NCBI GenBank assembly: GCA_029938985.1
Contig: JAOZTW010000351.1
Span: 1-5,834 of the forward strand
From: Bacteroidales bacterium
Lineage (GTDB): Bacteria; Bacteroidota; Bacteroidia; Bacteroidales; JAOZQN01
Length of the DNA: 5,834 nucleotides
Direction: 5' to 3'
The notes beneath the pieces were generated by a model. That model ran no database searches, had not been told where the DNA came from, and saw nothing but the letters and a program-made list of their open reading frames with translations. Made by a program: the position numbers and the translations under genes. Each line of letters opens with the position of its first letter. Position 1 is the stretch's first letter. Below, piece by piece: positions 5,541-5,834 of this stretch.

Positions 5541-5834
5541 TCTGTAAAATTCATTTAAAAGTGGGTATTGTACTCCATATTAAAACAAAATCCAACCAAC
5601 CGTAGAGAAAACTTGAAATTTGACTTTGAAGTTTGGTGAAAAAATATTTTGAAAAACTGTCAGGAACTTTGATAAGGCATATTAAAATAAATAATTAACT
5701 AAAGTTTTTGCCTTCATATTTACCAGATTATTAGATAGTTGTAGTTATTTAGTGGAAACATAACACCCAGATAATCAACATATTAAGTTTTTACAAATAA
5801 CACTTAATTAGCATACTGTAAGCATTTTACAAGT
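5541..5834. other. Intergenic tail without a supported gene
   Basis: No open frame of convincing length or recognisable content on either strand. I see no continuation of the e(P4) C terminus in any plus frame just after the stop. A weak A/T-rich inverted repeat, AACTT...AAGTT, lies around 5610-5635. The stretch contains AACTGTCAGGA (5655-5665), also present upstream of folC. No tRNA, terminator or promoter can be called with confidence. Confidence 0.5.

Noticed and set aside
5372..5554. 60-codon minus-strand open frame overlapping the phosphatase
   Set aside because: Antisense to the conserved GDNLRDF-LPNPMYGEW region; no independent support.
5700..5834. Partial similarity between the tail (AAAGTTTTTGCCTT near 5701, TTAGCATA near 5808) and the 4809-4907 segment (AAAGTTTTTACCTG, TTAGCATA on the other strand)
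   Set aside because: Matches are short, A/T-rich and not collinear, so they do not show a second copy of the inserted segment.
1..5834. CRISPR array, tRNA or rRNA gene, phage or toxin-antitoxin module
   Set aside because: No spaced direct repeats, no cloverleaf-like segment with CCA-side pairing, and no gene of these families was seen on either strand.

Overview
The window is AT-rich and looks like a chromosomal stretch from a member of the Bacteroidota. Three things suggest this. The PEPCK, FolC and e(P4)-type phosphatase proteins read like Bacteroidota family members. Start codons are preceded by A/T-rich leaders without Shine-Dalgarno sequences. Several upstream regions contain the Bacteroidota -7 promoter consensus TAnnTTTG. 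I cannot place the genus; the assignment rests on recognising protein families, not on a search.

Layout, left to right. Positions 1-267 hold the end of a short unrecognised plus-strand reading frame that is out of frame with its best start codon. A hairpin and U-tract (285-342) then terminates pckA, which is on the minus strand (363-1982) and encodes ATP-dependent phosphoenolpyruvate carboxykinase. A 262-bp divergent intergenic region (1983-2244) separates pckA from plus-strand folC (2245-3525), encoding folylpolyglutamate/dihydrofolate synthase. It carries candidate -7 boxes for both directions and a 10-bp perfect inverted repeat that overlaps a second hairpin. folC converges on a minus-strand membrane J-domain protein gene (3682-4653). 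The short gap between them is filled by a 19-bp-stem RNA-like structure with T-tracts on both sides. Divergent from the J-domain gene is a broken gene for a lipoprotein 5'-nucleotidase/acid phosphatase of the e(P4) class: a frameshifted lipoprotein signal peptide (4689-4808), about 100 bp of unrelated sequence, then an open frame with the catalytic core (4917-5540) that lacks the usual C-terminal tail. The last 294 bp contain no gene I can support.

The intact genes are housekeeping: pckA for gluconeogenesis or the PEP-oxaloacetate node, folC for folate polyglutamylation, and the J-domain protein as a probable membrane-tethered Hsp70 co-chaperone. They do not form one operon or pathway. I see no convincing new multi-gene system. 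The points most worth a second look are the layered disruption of the phosphatase gene (an A10 homopolymer right after the start codon, an insertion, and 3' loss), the structured element between folC and the J-domain gene, and the unusual Cys-motif/two-helix/TerB-like/J-domain architecture.
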